DNA of 64,000 bases from Epiperipatus broadwayi (lineage: Eukaryota > Onychophora > Udeonychophora > Euonychophora > Peripatidae): positions 3,501,490 through 3,565,489 of the forward strand of contig JAQFVV010006311.1 in the NCBI GenBank assembly GCA_028023455.1. Direction: 5' to 3'. Under the pieces are notes generated by a model, which was not told the origin of the DNA, did not search any database, and worked only from the letters and a program-made list of their open reading frames with translations. Positions 21,146 through 33,152 of this stretch are shown one piece after another (the stretch's first letter is position 1; every line of letters begins with the position of its first letter). The position numbers were made by a program, and so were the translations under genes.

Positions 21146-24100
21146 AAATATTATTAGTAAATGATTGTTTTATTAAAATGTATTAATAAATAATTTTAAA
21201 CTATACGTCTGCAGTTACGTTTCATTCATTCGATACCCATTCTATATACTATTTCCTCGATTATGTAAATATGAATGTTTAATTAATATTAGTTTGATTA
21301 TTGGCTAACTCGAGAATAAAATCATGAGTCTCTTGCATATCCCTGACCACCGTGCCTAAGGAAATATTTACTAATGTCGCATCAGATGCGTTGTTTCATG
21401 GATTGTATTGTGGAACCGATAAACTATGTTCGAACTCAGTACCATGGGTGGCTTCGCTACTCGATGGTGCTGCTGTTCTGTATGGTGGTCGAATTCTGCA
21501 CTATGTTTACGAGTCACACGTTTTCTGACCATTACAATATACAGTTTATCATTAAATGAATAATATAATGTAATTTAATTAAACAATTAAGAAAAGTTCT
21601 GGTAATCAAAATATTAGACTTAATTTCAATTAAACTTCAGGATTAAATCAGCAATAAATTGAAAGTTAGTTCTAGTTCTAGCAATATAATTTCTTATACC
21701 TCTGTGAGAATTCATGGCATTATAAAGCTATGTGACAGCATATCATTTCCTTCCATTGATAATCAGTTGTTTAAAGTTTTTTTTTGATATATACATTGGA
21801 AAGATACTGTAGTCAGACAGTGGAACCAAAACAGGAAGTGCAAGTAGATATCATTTCAGATATTTATAGCTTAAGATTAATAAATCAAACAGCAATTGAA
21901 TTAGCATATTAAGATAAATAAAGAAATACATGGTCAGTTTTTTTTATATAAGTTAGAGTGATATGAAGAAATCAATGATTAACAATTAAGGGCATTAATT
22001 AATAGTATTAATTTAATCTCAAAAATTAGTTATCAAGAAAATATTCTGAAATTAATTTTTAAGACTATCTGGGGTTTTGTAGACATAATAATTTTAATAC
22101 AATAAATTACAAATATTTACAATATATTTAGTTAATTTTATATATAATAACGTTTTAAAAACAATAAATATTTTTAAACAAAACATTTTGAAGTGAATTG
22201 TTTTAAATATTAATTTTCTTCGGACAAAGAACTTAAATGATAAGCAATTTCTTTAACACTTTTCTTCAGAGTCTAAACAAATATTACACAATTACATACA
22301 CATATTTGAAAATTTAAACTATTGATTAGAACTGTTTTTAAATAAATTGTAACTAATTACAAGCATTATAGAAGGTTATAAAATCATATTAAGCCTTTTA
22401 AAATGTTTGTTTGAAAGCAAAATATTTAATAAACATTCTTTTAAAATTACATTTTGTGTATAATTGCATTTCTAAGTTAAGGATAAGCTAAACATTTAAA
22501 AATTCTAAACATATGGCTTTAAAATATTTATAATTACACGATTAGTTAAACCTATACTTTTAAAAATAACTAAGCTCATCTTATTTAAACTATATCTTAC
22601 AATAAACAGTTTTTAACCAATAATTTAACAGATTAAATTATTTACTACACTTAATATGCAAACTGACTTATTTGAAAGGAAATAAACTATATAATTTTTT
22701 TTTAGCTATAGATACAAAACTTAAAGTTACAATATATATATTTACTGTCCATCGGTATCTTAATGTTGATATCATTTATATTCTTTATGCATTCAGTGTA
22801 ATTATGTTCACTTTGATAATTTCCTCATTAGAATATATCAAGTAATTTTAGAAAATGCAATTATTTTTCCTGATCACACAACCCAACTTAACATATATAA
22901 ACTTGAATAATAGTTGAAGACAGAATCAGCTTTTAATTTATTTCAAAGATGCCAGGATTCTACAAAAGAATTCATTGGCTTATCCCTACCTACCTTTATT
23001 AGTTACTCTTATATAACTACTCGCTAATCCTGGAGGATTGTACTTTTAATATGGCATCCGCAATTTATTTGGTAAAGTAATAATTGTAAGATTGAAATAA
23101 TTTTATTCTGTTAATAACAAGCTTAAATAGACAATAAAATTATATTCATATGATTTGTTAAGTTATAATTATTTTAAAACTAAATAGAGAATAAAAGTAT
23201 AAAAAAAAAACTTAAATGGCTATTGTAAAGTTGTAATTATTTATTAAGTGCTCGGGAAGTATATGTAAATACTTTTAATACAGGCTTTAACCTGAATCAT
23301 ATGCGCCTTGAAATTTATAATAGTCAATCAATATCTGTATTTTGCCGATAGAATGACCTCAAAGTAAAGATAATATTCAGTTTTTGTTATTTTATAATCA
23401 GATGTAACACAGCTTTTGATATCCTTATAGTTAAAGAAAATGATCACTTTTAAATTATAAAATAAATTCTCTTATCAGTAAATTGAATTCTTCAATTATG
23501 ATAATATGGAGATTACCATGCATGGTTTTTGTTGTCCTGGGAGAGATCGGTTATACTCTCTAGTTCCAGATTGTATGTAGTCTGGGTTCAAAGATGTAGC
23601 TAAGTGATGGCTTCACTCTTGGCATTATACATGAAGAAAGAAATATCTGCAAATGAACTCTTTTGTATTCATGCATATTACAACAATTCATAAATGCTGG
23701 TGAGTGTTGCTTGGTGCATTTTATATGACTTTGCAGAAGAATCAGTTTTATAATAAACTTTTTTTGAAAGATGAAGATCTAAAATGCAACACATACCCTT
23801 TTTATGATTTAGCCAGCTGTGCACATCCTGTTGACACCGTTGACAAATTTAAAATAATGTTGTTCACAAAGTTTATCTTTTCCGCCTAATAAAATAAAAC
23901 TAGATTATTAGGCTGCCTACAGTGAAAAATTAATACTAACATGTAAATGCGATGCATAAAAAGTTCATTACAGATTTACTCATCTATATAAGAATGATTA
24001 ACGTCACTTAACTTTAGGATTGAAATTTAAGAAGTAAAATTTATACATGCATATAGAGTGCTGTTTATATAAGTTTAATAATTACTTACATTTGTACAAC

Positions 24101-24891
24101 CTATACCAAAGGTAAACCTTGTTTAATCCTGTTCAATCTCACTAATAATAATAATATTAAATAAAAATATTGCCTGTTATGATAATATCTGAGAAAACGT
24201 TATTACATTAATACCAACTATAATATTAACCAATAAAAAAGCAATTATGAAAAATTGTGTTAAATGTGTTCTGTTTATTGCACAAATTAATTTCATTTTT
24301 GTAATTTCATTGTTTCTGAAAACAGCATAGAGAGTAATACATTCTTTTTAACTTACTTGTTAAACCAAGATAACCTATGTTTAACACATGAAACTGTTTT
24401 TTCAGATTGCTTATACTTTGGACGTTTATTATATTTAATATTTGCTATGATAATTCACAATTCAGAAATGATGTTTAATTATTTAGCATTGATAATCTGT
24501 AACGGAATTCTTTAAGCACTGGATACAAATTTGTAGTTGTTACATGCATTTTATCCAAAAGATTAGATTCGTTACTTTTTTAATTGGAGATATAAAATTA
24601 ATCCATTCATTTATACATCTTTAATCCATGATGCCAGTAATTCTAATCATTACTCTGATAAAACAAATAGTTTATTATTCATAGCAAAGTGATTTTCGTT
24701 GCGTTTTAAGTCAAAATTTGTTTCTGTAAGCAACAAGTTTATGAGGCATATTTGAGTTGAAAACATTTTTATTTATAAAAATGTTTCTTTTCATAAGTAA
24801 AGACAGAAAAAAATTACATTATTGAAATGAATATACATCCTTTCTTGTATTGAAGAAAATAATTATTTTTATAATAATTTGGAAAATAAAT
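21146..24891. other. Mostly AT-rich, no recognised genes
   Basis: 21374-21559 (+) is an open frame of 61 codons in moderately GC-richer DNA (MSHQMRCFMDCIVE...), unrecognised and possibly chance. 23510-23700 is also less AT-biased, with no motif. The remainder to 24.9 kb is AT-rich with short A/T runs and a few TA tracts; no repeats or RNA genes are seen. Confidence 0.4.
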
Positions 24892-25588
24892 ATCAGCAAC
24901 TTCATCATCAATCATTATCAGCTCACTGGAAGATGAAGGCCTCTCCAAGTTCAATCCATCTTCTCCGATCTTTAGCTTCTCTTCTCCACATCACCCCTGC
25001 ATACTTTCTTATTTCATCCATCCATCTCACATGTGGTATTTTTTGGATCTTTTACAATCTCTTGGAATCCAGTTTATGATTTCAATTGTCCATCTATTAT
25101 CATCTCTTCTAGCATTGTTCCAGCTCAACTCCACCTCAGTCTTTTAATTTTTTCAATGAGGTCAGTAACACCTATTTGTTCTCTTACCTATATATTGGGT
25201 TTTCGATCTCTTCTTGTTACTCCTAACATGCATCTTTTTATACTTCTTTGAGTGGTCTAAAGTCTCTGTGTTGCTCTTCTTTTAAATGTCCAAAACTAGG
25301 GAGACAAAAATTATTATGAAAAACAATATTTACCATTGATATTCCTAATCTTCAGAAACATTCTAATGAATTTAAATTAGAACTTATAAATCGATTTCAA
25401 GTATTAGTAGATTTTGAACATGATTCAGATAGGAATTAAATTAATAACGGATACACTTTTAAAAACTGCAACAAAAAAGCAGCAATTTACCAGTACAATT
25501 TCAACTAAGACTAGAGAATTTATGAAAAAAATAAGGAATATGAAGATATACAAAAATTATGCATTAAAAAGGATTGAATCAGCAACTT
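24892..25588 (-). mobile_element. 5'-inverted (twin-primed) RTE LINE fragment with 11-bp TSD
   Basis: ATCAGCAACTT occurs at 24892-24902 and 25578-25588, flanking 675 bp in two opposed pieces. 24903 to about 25296 is the RTE 3' end on the minus strand, including its GATGATG-type tail next to the TSD and matching 59434-59834. From about 25296 to 25577 the sequence switches to the plus strand and matches RTE positions 56990-57290 (endonuclease-RT linker). The switch occurs at shared AA bases. An inverted upstream segment joined to a normally oriented 3' end inside one TSD is the product expected from twin priming. The open frames here are broken. Confidence 0.8.
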
Positions 25589-26654
25589 ATTTGAAAATAA
25601 ATAAATATAATTTTCCAAAATATATCAACTATTTACCTTTACATTCAATTTAAGAAATTGAGTGATTCATGACTGAAGGGGTGAGACAGCATTCCACAAG
25701 TCAATTTATCCATTTTCCACTAATAGTTTATTATAATGAATGAGATTTTTAAAAATAAAAATTAATTAATTAATTAATGAGAGCTTTTTGGTTTATCCAT
25801 AGTTGTTCACCTTTCTCCTAGAATGATGAGAACTCTTTTTAATAGCAAAGGCAAATGCCTAAACTAGTTAATATAGCTGGCCATCATGTAGATTGCAAAC
25901 AAAATGGCTATTTAAAATTTTGAGCCTGTTTAGATCCTGCATACACTGAAATGATTTTTCAAAATTCAGGTTTTATACCAGTTATCACATGATGTCTAGA
26001 TTACAGAGTATTCTCTATCATGCATTGGGATTTTTTGGCTTTTCCAATAAGGTGATCATGGTTTTTGGTAGGCAAAATGTTAGGGATAAGATTTTTGAAT
26101 TAAAGAAACACTGTTCAAAAATAAAGGAAAAAAATGATAATAATAATTTCAGTCTTTTTTCAATTGCTTCACTTTTATTTCCAGGTTTTACAAAATAATT
26201 TTTACAAATATTTATTCAGAATAAATAAATCACAAACTTTAAAGTTTTCAGATATTTATTCAATTAAATTTAAATTGACCTTTATAATAAATAATTTATT
26301 ATTTAATAAATATTCAAGTAAACTAAATCAATCTTTTCCAAATCTAAAATTTAACCTGTAAGCAATATATAAAATATAAGAACTGTTTATTCTACACATA
26401 AATAACATATTTTAGTGTTGTAATGTTGCACTTATAATTTTATTCTATATTTTTATTTTTGGATTATTCATTTTATGTGTGTGAACATTTCTTTTGATTT
26501 ATACAATTGATAACTTTATTTCTTAATGCAATTAAATATAACAGTACATATTTTCTTTATACTATAGAAGACAACAAAAATTTGATTGGAAAGCCATATA
26601 AAATGCTTGTTACAATTATATATTTCTCATAAATATTCTATGCCCACAATCCTA
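25589..26654. other. AT-rich; possible trace of a LINE ORF1-like frame
   Basis: The frame at 25989-26198 contains VIMVFGRQNVRDKIFELKK, which loosely recalls the RNA-binding segment of LINE ORF1 proteins (VxVxFxxRxxRDxI). The match is weak. No other feature. Confidence 0.25.
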
Positions 26655-27505
26655 TAGATAACAAACAAGAATTTCAAACTGTTGTCAAGGCATCTCCTTT
26701 TAGCAATAGAGGTGGAATGACATCTCTATTAATGATCCCATATATTTATATAGGCACTAAAGATTGTAATTTGACCACAGAGATTGAGATTATTGATAGA
26801 AAAAAGTTTAAATAAATCTCCTTAAACAGGTAAATATAACCTGTTCTGAATGCAAACTAATAAATAGTCAATTATAACATTACAAATTGCAATTATAATT
26901 TTCAAATTGTACCCAAAGTATTATTTAAATAATACATGTAACAATGTTCAAGGCTAAATGGGTTTATAAGTAATCACTAGAAACAAGTCAATACTAAGAC
27001 AATCTCATTATAGATGACAATCAAAAATTCAGACTGTTGTCAAGGCAATATATATGTAAACATTACATTAAGCATAGGTCAATATATATATATATAAAGA
27101 AAGGAAATAAATCACTCTTTCTCAGACTAAGAAATAAATGCACTCTAAATGTTTAACAAAAGATCAAGAATAGAATAATCCACCTATTCTTGGAGCCCTA
27201 ATTTTTATAAGCTTGCCTTTGTAAACATTATTAATTCAGCATGAAATTAATATATCAGTAAGATTTTATATGATACTTAATAGTTTTTAAATTTAAAATC
27301 AGCTGTACAAAGCTGGAGACAAAATCTCTCTCACCTCGATTATAATAATATAATATTTAATATGTAAACATTAATTTAAGAGTAGCTCTATCTTTATGTA
27401 AACAAAGGGAGTAAATCACTCTTTTCAACATATGAATTAGACTCTAAATTGTTGAACAAAGAATCAAATATAGGTGGATTTATTCTATTCAAAATTTTGG
27501 TTCAA
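26655..27505. repeat. Diverged direct repeats of about 300-350 bp
   Basis: TTCArACTGTTGTCAAGGCA recurs at about 26675 and 27029. ATGTAAACATTA...AAATCACTCTTT...ACTCTAAAT.GTT.AACAAA recurs at about 27054-27180 and 27354-27470. Together they indicate an old tandem array next to the LTR element. Confidence 0.55.
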
Positions 27506-27565
27506 CATTTAGAGTGCTTTTAATTTATAGACTGGTGAAGGATGATTTATTCCTTATATATATAT

Positions 27566-29267
27566 TGAACCAACTGCCTCTCAACTACAACCACAAAAAT
27601 TACCAATTAAATATGGGAAACACTATCGACACACAAAAAAATATCAATCAATATTTTATTATACTTTGTCCACCTAAACTTCCCTTCCAGAAAGTGGTTG
27701 GTTTTCAGGCAAAGTGTCAACTATCATCAGTAGCAAACTACCAATAACACCCAATGCTCAACTACCAAATATATACTGACCAAATAAACACTTTATTTTA
27801 TTTTTAAAAAAAGAAAGAAAAATCCCTTCGGTGCCAGCTAATTACATTAGAATTAGCATGTCTATCTGATCAGTATAATCTGGTACCAGAAATTCCTGCT
27901 AGCTCAATTGGTTTCCAACCACCCACTAATAGATAAACAAAAGGTATCTTAAATGCCCCCTTGAAGCTAATACTACTTTTTTAAAAAACTAAAATAATTT
28001 CCTGAACCATTCAAAATAATACTTTAATCCTTTAAAACCATAATAATAATATTATACCGAATGCTGAAACATTTATATCTTTAACTTAATGAATCTTTTC
28101 TGAAATACTATTATCAATAATTAGATTTTTTCCCTCCTACTTTTATTAAGAAAAATAAATATTTATACTTATCCGCACATATCAAAATAAACAAATATTT
28201 TAAGAAAAATAATTTAAGTATTTTTTTTATTTAAAATAAATTAATCATTTTATCTTATAATGAAACACATACACTTTTTTTAAAAAATTAAAATAAAGCA
28301 TTTTAATACATTACTTTAGCAAATAAAGTATATATGTTACATTATATTTTATTTCTCTTTTTTTTAAAAAAAAAAAAATCAAATCACACATACGTGCATG
28401 CAATTGTTTCAAAAATATTATTTAATAATAGAAGCTGATTTTACTTATTTTTATTATTGCAAATATTATTTTTTGAAGTTTAAAGTTTTATTTTTAAGAT
28501 TAATTCATAAAGTTCAAAGTTCTCTTTAATAAAGTCTATCTTTTATTTTAAGAAGAAATCGGGAATGTTAAGATATCAAAGTCAATAATTACCTAGGATT
28601 TTTTTAATACGACAGAAACAGCATAATGGAATTATTTTTAACTCATTGACAACTGGTAAACAACTCCGTAGACAGTGAGATAGTATGATTTTCATGGCTG
28701 GTTTGGCATACACATTCTCCACTGTTCGTTTAATCTATTTAAACATGATCTTAAATGCATAGAGCGGCTTCAGTTGACTCCACACCATGTTGGTTTTAAC
28801 AATGCAACATTTTTTGGAGATATTACTTCAAGAAATAAGCACCACACACACAAGCCAAAGAATAATAAAATGTTGAGCTATTTATACTGTTTTAAACAAT
28901 GGAAATTTTTATTAGCAGCAGCATCTTTGGTCTCATGAAATAAATCGGCTTTTGCTTCTATTTTTTATTAAAAATCACATACACACACACACACATATAT
29001 TTAATTATTTTATTATAAAATAAAACAAAATCTCTTTATTATTTTATCATAAATTCATTTAAAGAATATTAAAATCATTTTTTATTACAAGACTTTTTTT
29101 TCTCTTAAACAAAAAAATCTTATTATTTTAAAAAGCGTTTACAGTTTATTTAAATTTCCCCTCCCCCTGCTCTTTAGTTTTTACATTTTATTCTCTCAAT
29201 TTTAAATTTTTATATTTTAAAACATGGGACTCATAAAATTAATTAAATATCAATGTACTTCGGTACA
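27566..29267 (-). repeat. 3' LTR of the gag-only element
   Basis: 1702 bp, TG...CA, homologous along its length to 31229-32954. Contains CA-rich and poly-A/T tracts that differ in length between the two copies. Confidence 0.85.
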
Positions 29268-29288
29268 TTATCTCCATCCCTCCTCTGA
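29268..29288 (-). promoter_or_regulatory. Polypurine tract
   Basis: On the minus strand AGAGGAGGGATGGAGATAA directly abuts the TG of the 3' LTR, the expected site for plus-strand DNA priming in reverse transcription. Confidence 0.75.
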
Positions 29289-29432
29289 AACTAAAATATC
29301 ATTCTGAGCATTTTAGTTTTTCCCAGAATTTAAACCTATAAACAATCTAGTTTTATCTATTTTAAATTTGTTTAACTGTACACATGTATTCCTATTTATT
29401 CACTATAATTTTCATCCCAGTATAATTCTATT

Positions 29433-29834
29433 TTATAATCGATCATGTGGCTCTTTCTTCCTATCTAATAAATTATTTTGCCCATCCCATTTCCTATATC
29501 GATCTAAAGGTTCCTGAGTATAATTGACTTGTGTTAAAAATTCTGCCATTTCATCTATTGAACACCCATCCTTACTTAACATTAAATGCTGTATCTCTGG
29601 TGGCATGTTGTTCCGCAGTATTCTGATCATTTGTCCCTCTGACATAGGAAATGCTGTTAATGCCCTAAGCTTTGCTATCTGCCGATAAAAAAATTGTGCA
29701 TGAGTTTCTCCCTGAGTACTTGAGTATCTTTCCTGAGATATTTTATACATAATCCCATCTTGCCTAGCCTCATTCCAAAATGCTCTCAAAATCACACGTC
29801 TATACTCAGCAAACGTTTGTGGCCTATCACCTAT
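29433..29834 (-). pseudogene. Gag protein, C-terminal half (retrotransposon gag domain)
   Basis: The open part starts just after tandem stops at about 29838-29843. It reads RPQTFAEYRRVILRAFWNEA, later FFYRQIAKLRALTAFPMSEG, MIRILRNNMPPEIQHLM and ends RKEPHDRL. The spacing of FxxxFW, FxxQxxxLRxL and IxxLrxxMPPeIq fits the capsid-like gag domain of Ty3/gypsy-type elements, which packages element RNA in the particle. The frame is the same as the upstream half (29844-30572). There is no C-terminal CCHC zinc knuckle. The ATG at 29795 is internal. Confidence 0.7.
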
Positions 29835-29843
29835 GGTATATCA

Positions 29844-30572
29844 CTAATTACATGCAGTGCCTTGTAAGTAACCACTCCCTACCACAACTTTATTATCCTC
29901 TGGCATTCTTTTAAATGAAAACAAATGGCTTAAACTTTCTAAATGCTTTAACAGGTTCTCTCCCACTTCCGCCTTAAACACTGAAACACTAAACTGCTTT
30001 TCCATGAATGTATCTATCCGCATGCCCTGCCTATCACCGAAACTAAAATCATCACATTTCTGTCCAATCTGTTTCACTTTCTGCTCTATCTTTTCCATCA
30101 TGTTACTACATATCTCCTTTAATTCAGCCCTTACATCCTCTTTACCCTCTATTTTCCCTTCTAAATTTCCCAATTCTTTGTCACTACTTCCTTCCATACT
30201 CTCTACTTTTAATTGATTTACCTTTTCCTTATTTAACTCCACCTTTTGTTCTTCCATATTTCCATTTAATTTTAAAATTTCAGTCCTTTCTTCATCCACA
30301 TCTTTCCTTATTATTTCTACTGCTTCCTGACCTACATCCATTCTTCCCATTAATTCCTGTCTCATTTCCCTCATTTCTGTCCTAAGTTCACTAATTTCTT
30401 GTTTCATTATCTGATGATTCCGATTTATATCTTCACGCATCTCTTTCATCATATTTACTAATGTTTGAAAAACATTCTCTTCAACTATCTGCAGCTTCTT
30501 AAAATATATTGGACTTACTTCCAACATTGACCCTCCTTCACTACCACTTTCTTCCACTATATTATTAATCAT
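29844..30572 (-). CDS. Gag protein, N-terminal coiled-coil half
   Basis: 242 codons starting MINNIVEESGSEGGSM. Residues about 30-175 are a long charged heptad-like coiled coil (LRTEMREMRQELMGRM and similar), and the end (KVVVGSGYLQGTACN) enters the gag capsid-like domain. The reading frame then meets TAG TGA and continues open in the same frame to 29433, so the natural product was probably one gag of about 380 residues. The two stops separate the halves. The ATG is preceded by the repeat-rich leader (30850-31228). It is the only coding capacity of the element. Confidence 0.65.
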   Translation of the reverse strand: MINNIVEESGSEGGSMLEVSPIYFKKLQIVEENVFQTLVNMMKEMREDINRNHQIMKQEISELRTEMREMRQELMGRMDVGQEAVEIIRKDVDEERTEILKLNGNMEEQKVELNKEKVNQLKVESMEGSSDKELGNLEGKIEGKEDVRAELKEICSNMMEKIEQKVKQIGQKCDDFSFGDRQGMRIDTFMEKQFSVSVFKAEVGENLLKHLESLSHLFSFKRMPEDNKVVVGSGYLQGTACN

Positions 30573-30849
30573 ATTTAACCTTATCTAAATACAAAAAATT
30601 TCAATTTCAACATATGCACAGACAACCCCCATCCTCTTAGTTCTAATTCTATGCCTCATGTTCATCTATCTTCCTCATTCAGAGTGTGTTTTATTTTTTC
30701 TATCTTAAAAAAATTATGTTTCTACGTTCTAACATCCACGAAAATTAACCTTTTATAATACACCAAAACTAGCCAGTTCAGAAAAAAAAATACAAGTACT
30801 ACCAATATGTTTCTTAAGTTTCTCTTCAACAAAAATTTTCTATATTAAC

Positions 30850-31228
30850 AATGGTCAACTTTGACCCACCATCTAAACAACTAACTACAATTCAAGTTGT
30901 TTATTCTATTTAAACAACCAATTTCAAGCTACGTCGATTCGCCAAATGAATTCCCAACTATGTTTTATAGTAATCCTATCATTTTCTACGACTATTTTCA
31001 GGCTCCTATAAATCTCTACATCAATGTCCAACTTTCCTTTACATTTGTCCTATGTTAATGTGACAAATGACCATTCAACTATGGTCCTATCACTTAAACA
31101 ACTAAATTTCAGGCCACGTTACTGCGCCTAATAATTTACGTTAATGCACTGAATGCCCCTCCAAACCACAACTTCTGTCAGTTCTTCCACTTGAAATGTC
31201 TAGTTTCACGCCACATTGATGCACCAAA
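30850..31228 (-). promoter_or_regulatory. 5' leader with primer-binding site and two further PBS-like repeats
   Basis: Minus-strand sequence next to the 5' LTR is TTTGGTGCATCAATGTGGCG (31228-31209), a tRNA-complementary-type site containing TGG close to the LTR. Related blocks recur downstream: TTAGGCGCAGTAACGTGGCC (31134-31115) and TTTGGCGAATCGACGTAGC (30947-30929), each followed by TGAAAyTwG and AACAACC/TTTAA-type sequence. The second copy resembles the TGGCGCAGTC class of gypsy primer sites. Which tRNA is used is not established. Confidence 0.55.
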
Positions 31229-32954
31229 TGAACCAACTGCCTCTCAACTACAACCACAAAAATTACCAATTAAATATGGGAAACAACAACAACTATCGAC
31301 ACAAAAAAATATCAATCAATATTTTATTATACTTTGTCCTCCTAAACATCCCTTCCAGAAAGTGGTTGGTTTTCAGGTAAAGTGTCAACTATCATCAGTA
31401 GCGAACTACCAATAACACCCAATGCTCGACTACCAAATATACACTGACCAAATAAACACTTTCTTTTATTTTTAAAAAAAGAAAAAAAATCCCTTAGGCA
31501 CCAGCTAATTACATTAGAATTAGCATGACTATCTGATCAGCATAATTTGATACCTGAAATCCCCGCTAGCTCAATCAGTTTCCAACCACCCACTAATAGA
31601 CAAACAAAAGGTATTTTAAATGCCCCCTCAAAGATACTACTACTTTTTTAAAAAATTAAAATAATTTCCCGAACCATTTAAAATAATACTTTAATTCTTT
31701 AAAACCATAATAATAATATTATACTGAATGCCAAAACATTTATATCTTTAACTTAACAAATCTTTTCTGAAATACTATTATCAATAATTAGATTTTTTCC
31801 CTCCTATTTTCATTAAGAAAAATAAATATTTATACTTACCTGCACATATCAAAATAAACAAATATTTTAAAAAAAATAATTTATTTTTTTTATTTAAAAT
31901 AAATTAATCGTTTTATCTTATAATGAAATGCACACACTTCTTTTTTTAAATTTAAAATAAAGCATTTTAATACATTACTTTAGCAAATAAAGTATACATG
32001 TTACATTATATTTTATTTCTCTCTTTTTTTTTAAAAAAAAATCACACATACGTGCATGCAATTGTTTCAAAAATATTATTTAATAATAGAAGCTGATTTT
32101 ACTTATTTTTATTATTGCAAATATTATTTTTTGAAGTTAATGGTTTTATTTTTAAGATTAATTCATAAAGTTCAAAGTTCTTTTTAATAAAGTCTATCTT
32201 TTATTTTAAGAAGAAATCGGGAATGTTAAGATATCAAAGTCAATAATTACCTAGGATTTTTTTAATATGACAGAAACAGCATAATAGAATTATTTTTAAC
32301 TTATTGACAACTGGTAAACAACTCCTCCATAGATCCAGTGACATAGTATGATTTTTGTGGCTGGTTTGGTGTACATACTCTTTGCTGTTTGTTTAGTCTA
32401 TTTAAACATGATCACTTTCTGAACTAATTGCAGATCTTAAATGCATAGAGCGGCTTCGGTTGACTGCACACCACATTGGTTTTAACAATGCAACATTTTT
32501 TTGGAGATATTACTTCAAGAAATAAGCACCACACACACAAGCCAAAGAATAATAAAATGTTGAGCTATTTAAACTGTTTTAACAATGGAAAACTTTATTA
32601 GCAGCAGTGTCTTTGGTCTCGTGAAATAAACCAGCTTTTGCTTCTATTTTTTATTAAAAATCACATACACACATGCACATATATTTAATTATTTTATTAC
32701 AGGATAAAACAAAATCTATTTATTATTTTATTATAAATTCATTTAAAAAATATTAAAATCATTTTTTATTACAAGACTTTTTTTTCTCTTTTAAAAAAAT
32801 CTTATTATTTTAAAAAGTGTTTACAGTTTATTTTTATTTACTAACAAATTCCCCTGCTCTTTAGTTTTTACATTTTATTCTCTCAATTTTAAATTTTTAT
32901 ATTTTAAAACATGGGACTCATAAAATTAATTAAATATCAATGTACTTCGGTACA
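31229..32954 (-). repeat. 5' LTR of the gag-only element
   Basis: 1726 bp. Transcription should start here, reading toward lower coordinates, but I could not place a convincing TATA-initiator pair. Confidence 0.85.
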
Positions 32955-33152
32955 ATATATATATATATGTTAAAACAAAGATAGATAGATATATATAATA
33001 TACAAATCAATATATATATCAAAATACAGTAAAATTTACATAAATTATATTATTTTTAGAAGTAGTTTGGACTATACATTTGTAGTCTTTATCAACTATA
33101 TAACATTGAATAATCAAAATGAGACAACCTTTAACAATACCCATAGTTCAAT

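Larger units (their letters stand above)
27566..32954 (-). mobile_element. Gag-only LTR retrotransposon with 1.7-kb LTRs
   Basis: Two direct repeats, 27566-29267 and 31229-32954, both begin TGAACCAACTGCC and end CTTCGGTACA (TG...CA ends). They flank 1961 bp of internal sequence. The minus orientation is set by a polypurine tract touching the left repeat, a primer-binding-site candidate touching the right repeat, and a minus-strand gag. ATAT flanks both outer ends (27562-27565 and 32955-32958), consistent with a 4-bp TSD, though the site is an AT repeat. No protease, RT, RNase H or integrase exists, so the copy would need enzymes from a partner element. The LTRs differ by many scattered changes, so the insertion is not recent. 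Confidence 0.85.

Noticed and set aside
20252-21350. A complete hAT element starting at CAGGGGTC
   Set aside because: No complementary end or 8-bp duplication was found; CCCTG at about 21340 lacks matching context.
26655-27505. CRISPR-like spaced repeats
   Set aside because: The genome is eukaryotic and the repeats are long, diverged and irregularly spaced.
30004-30216. Plus-strand frame opposite gag
   Set aside because: Antisense shadow of the gag coiled-coil region.
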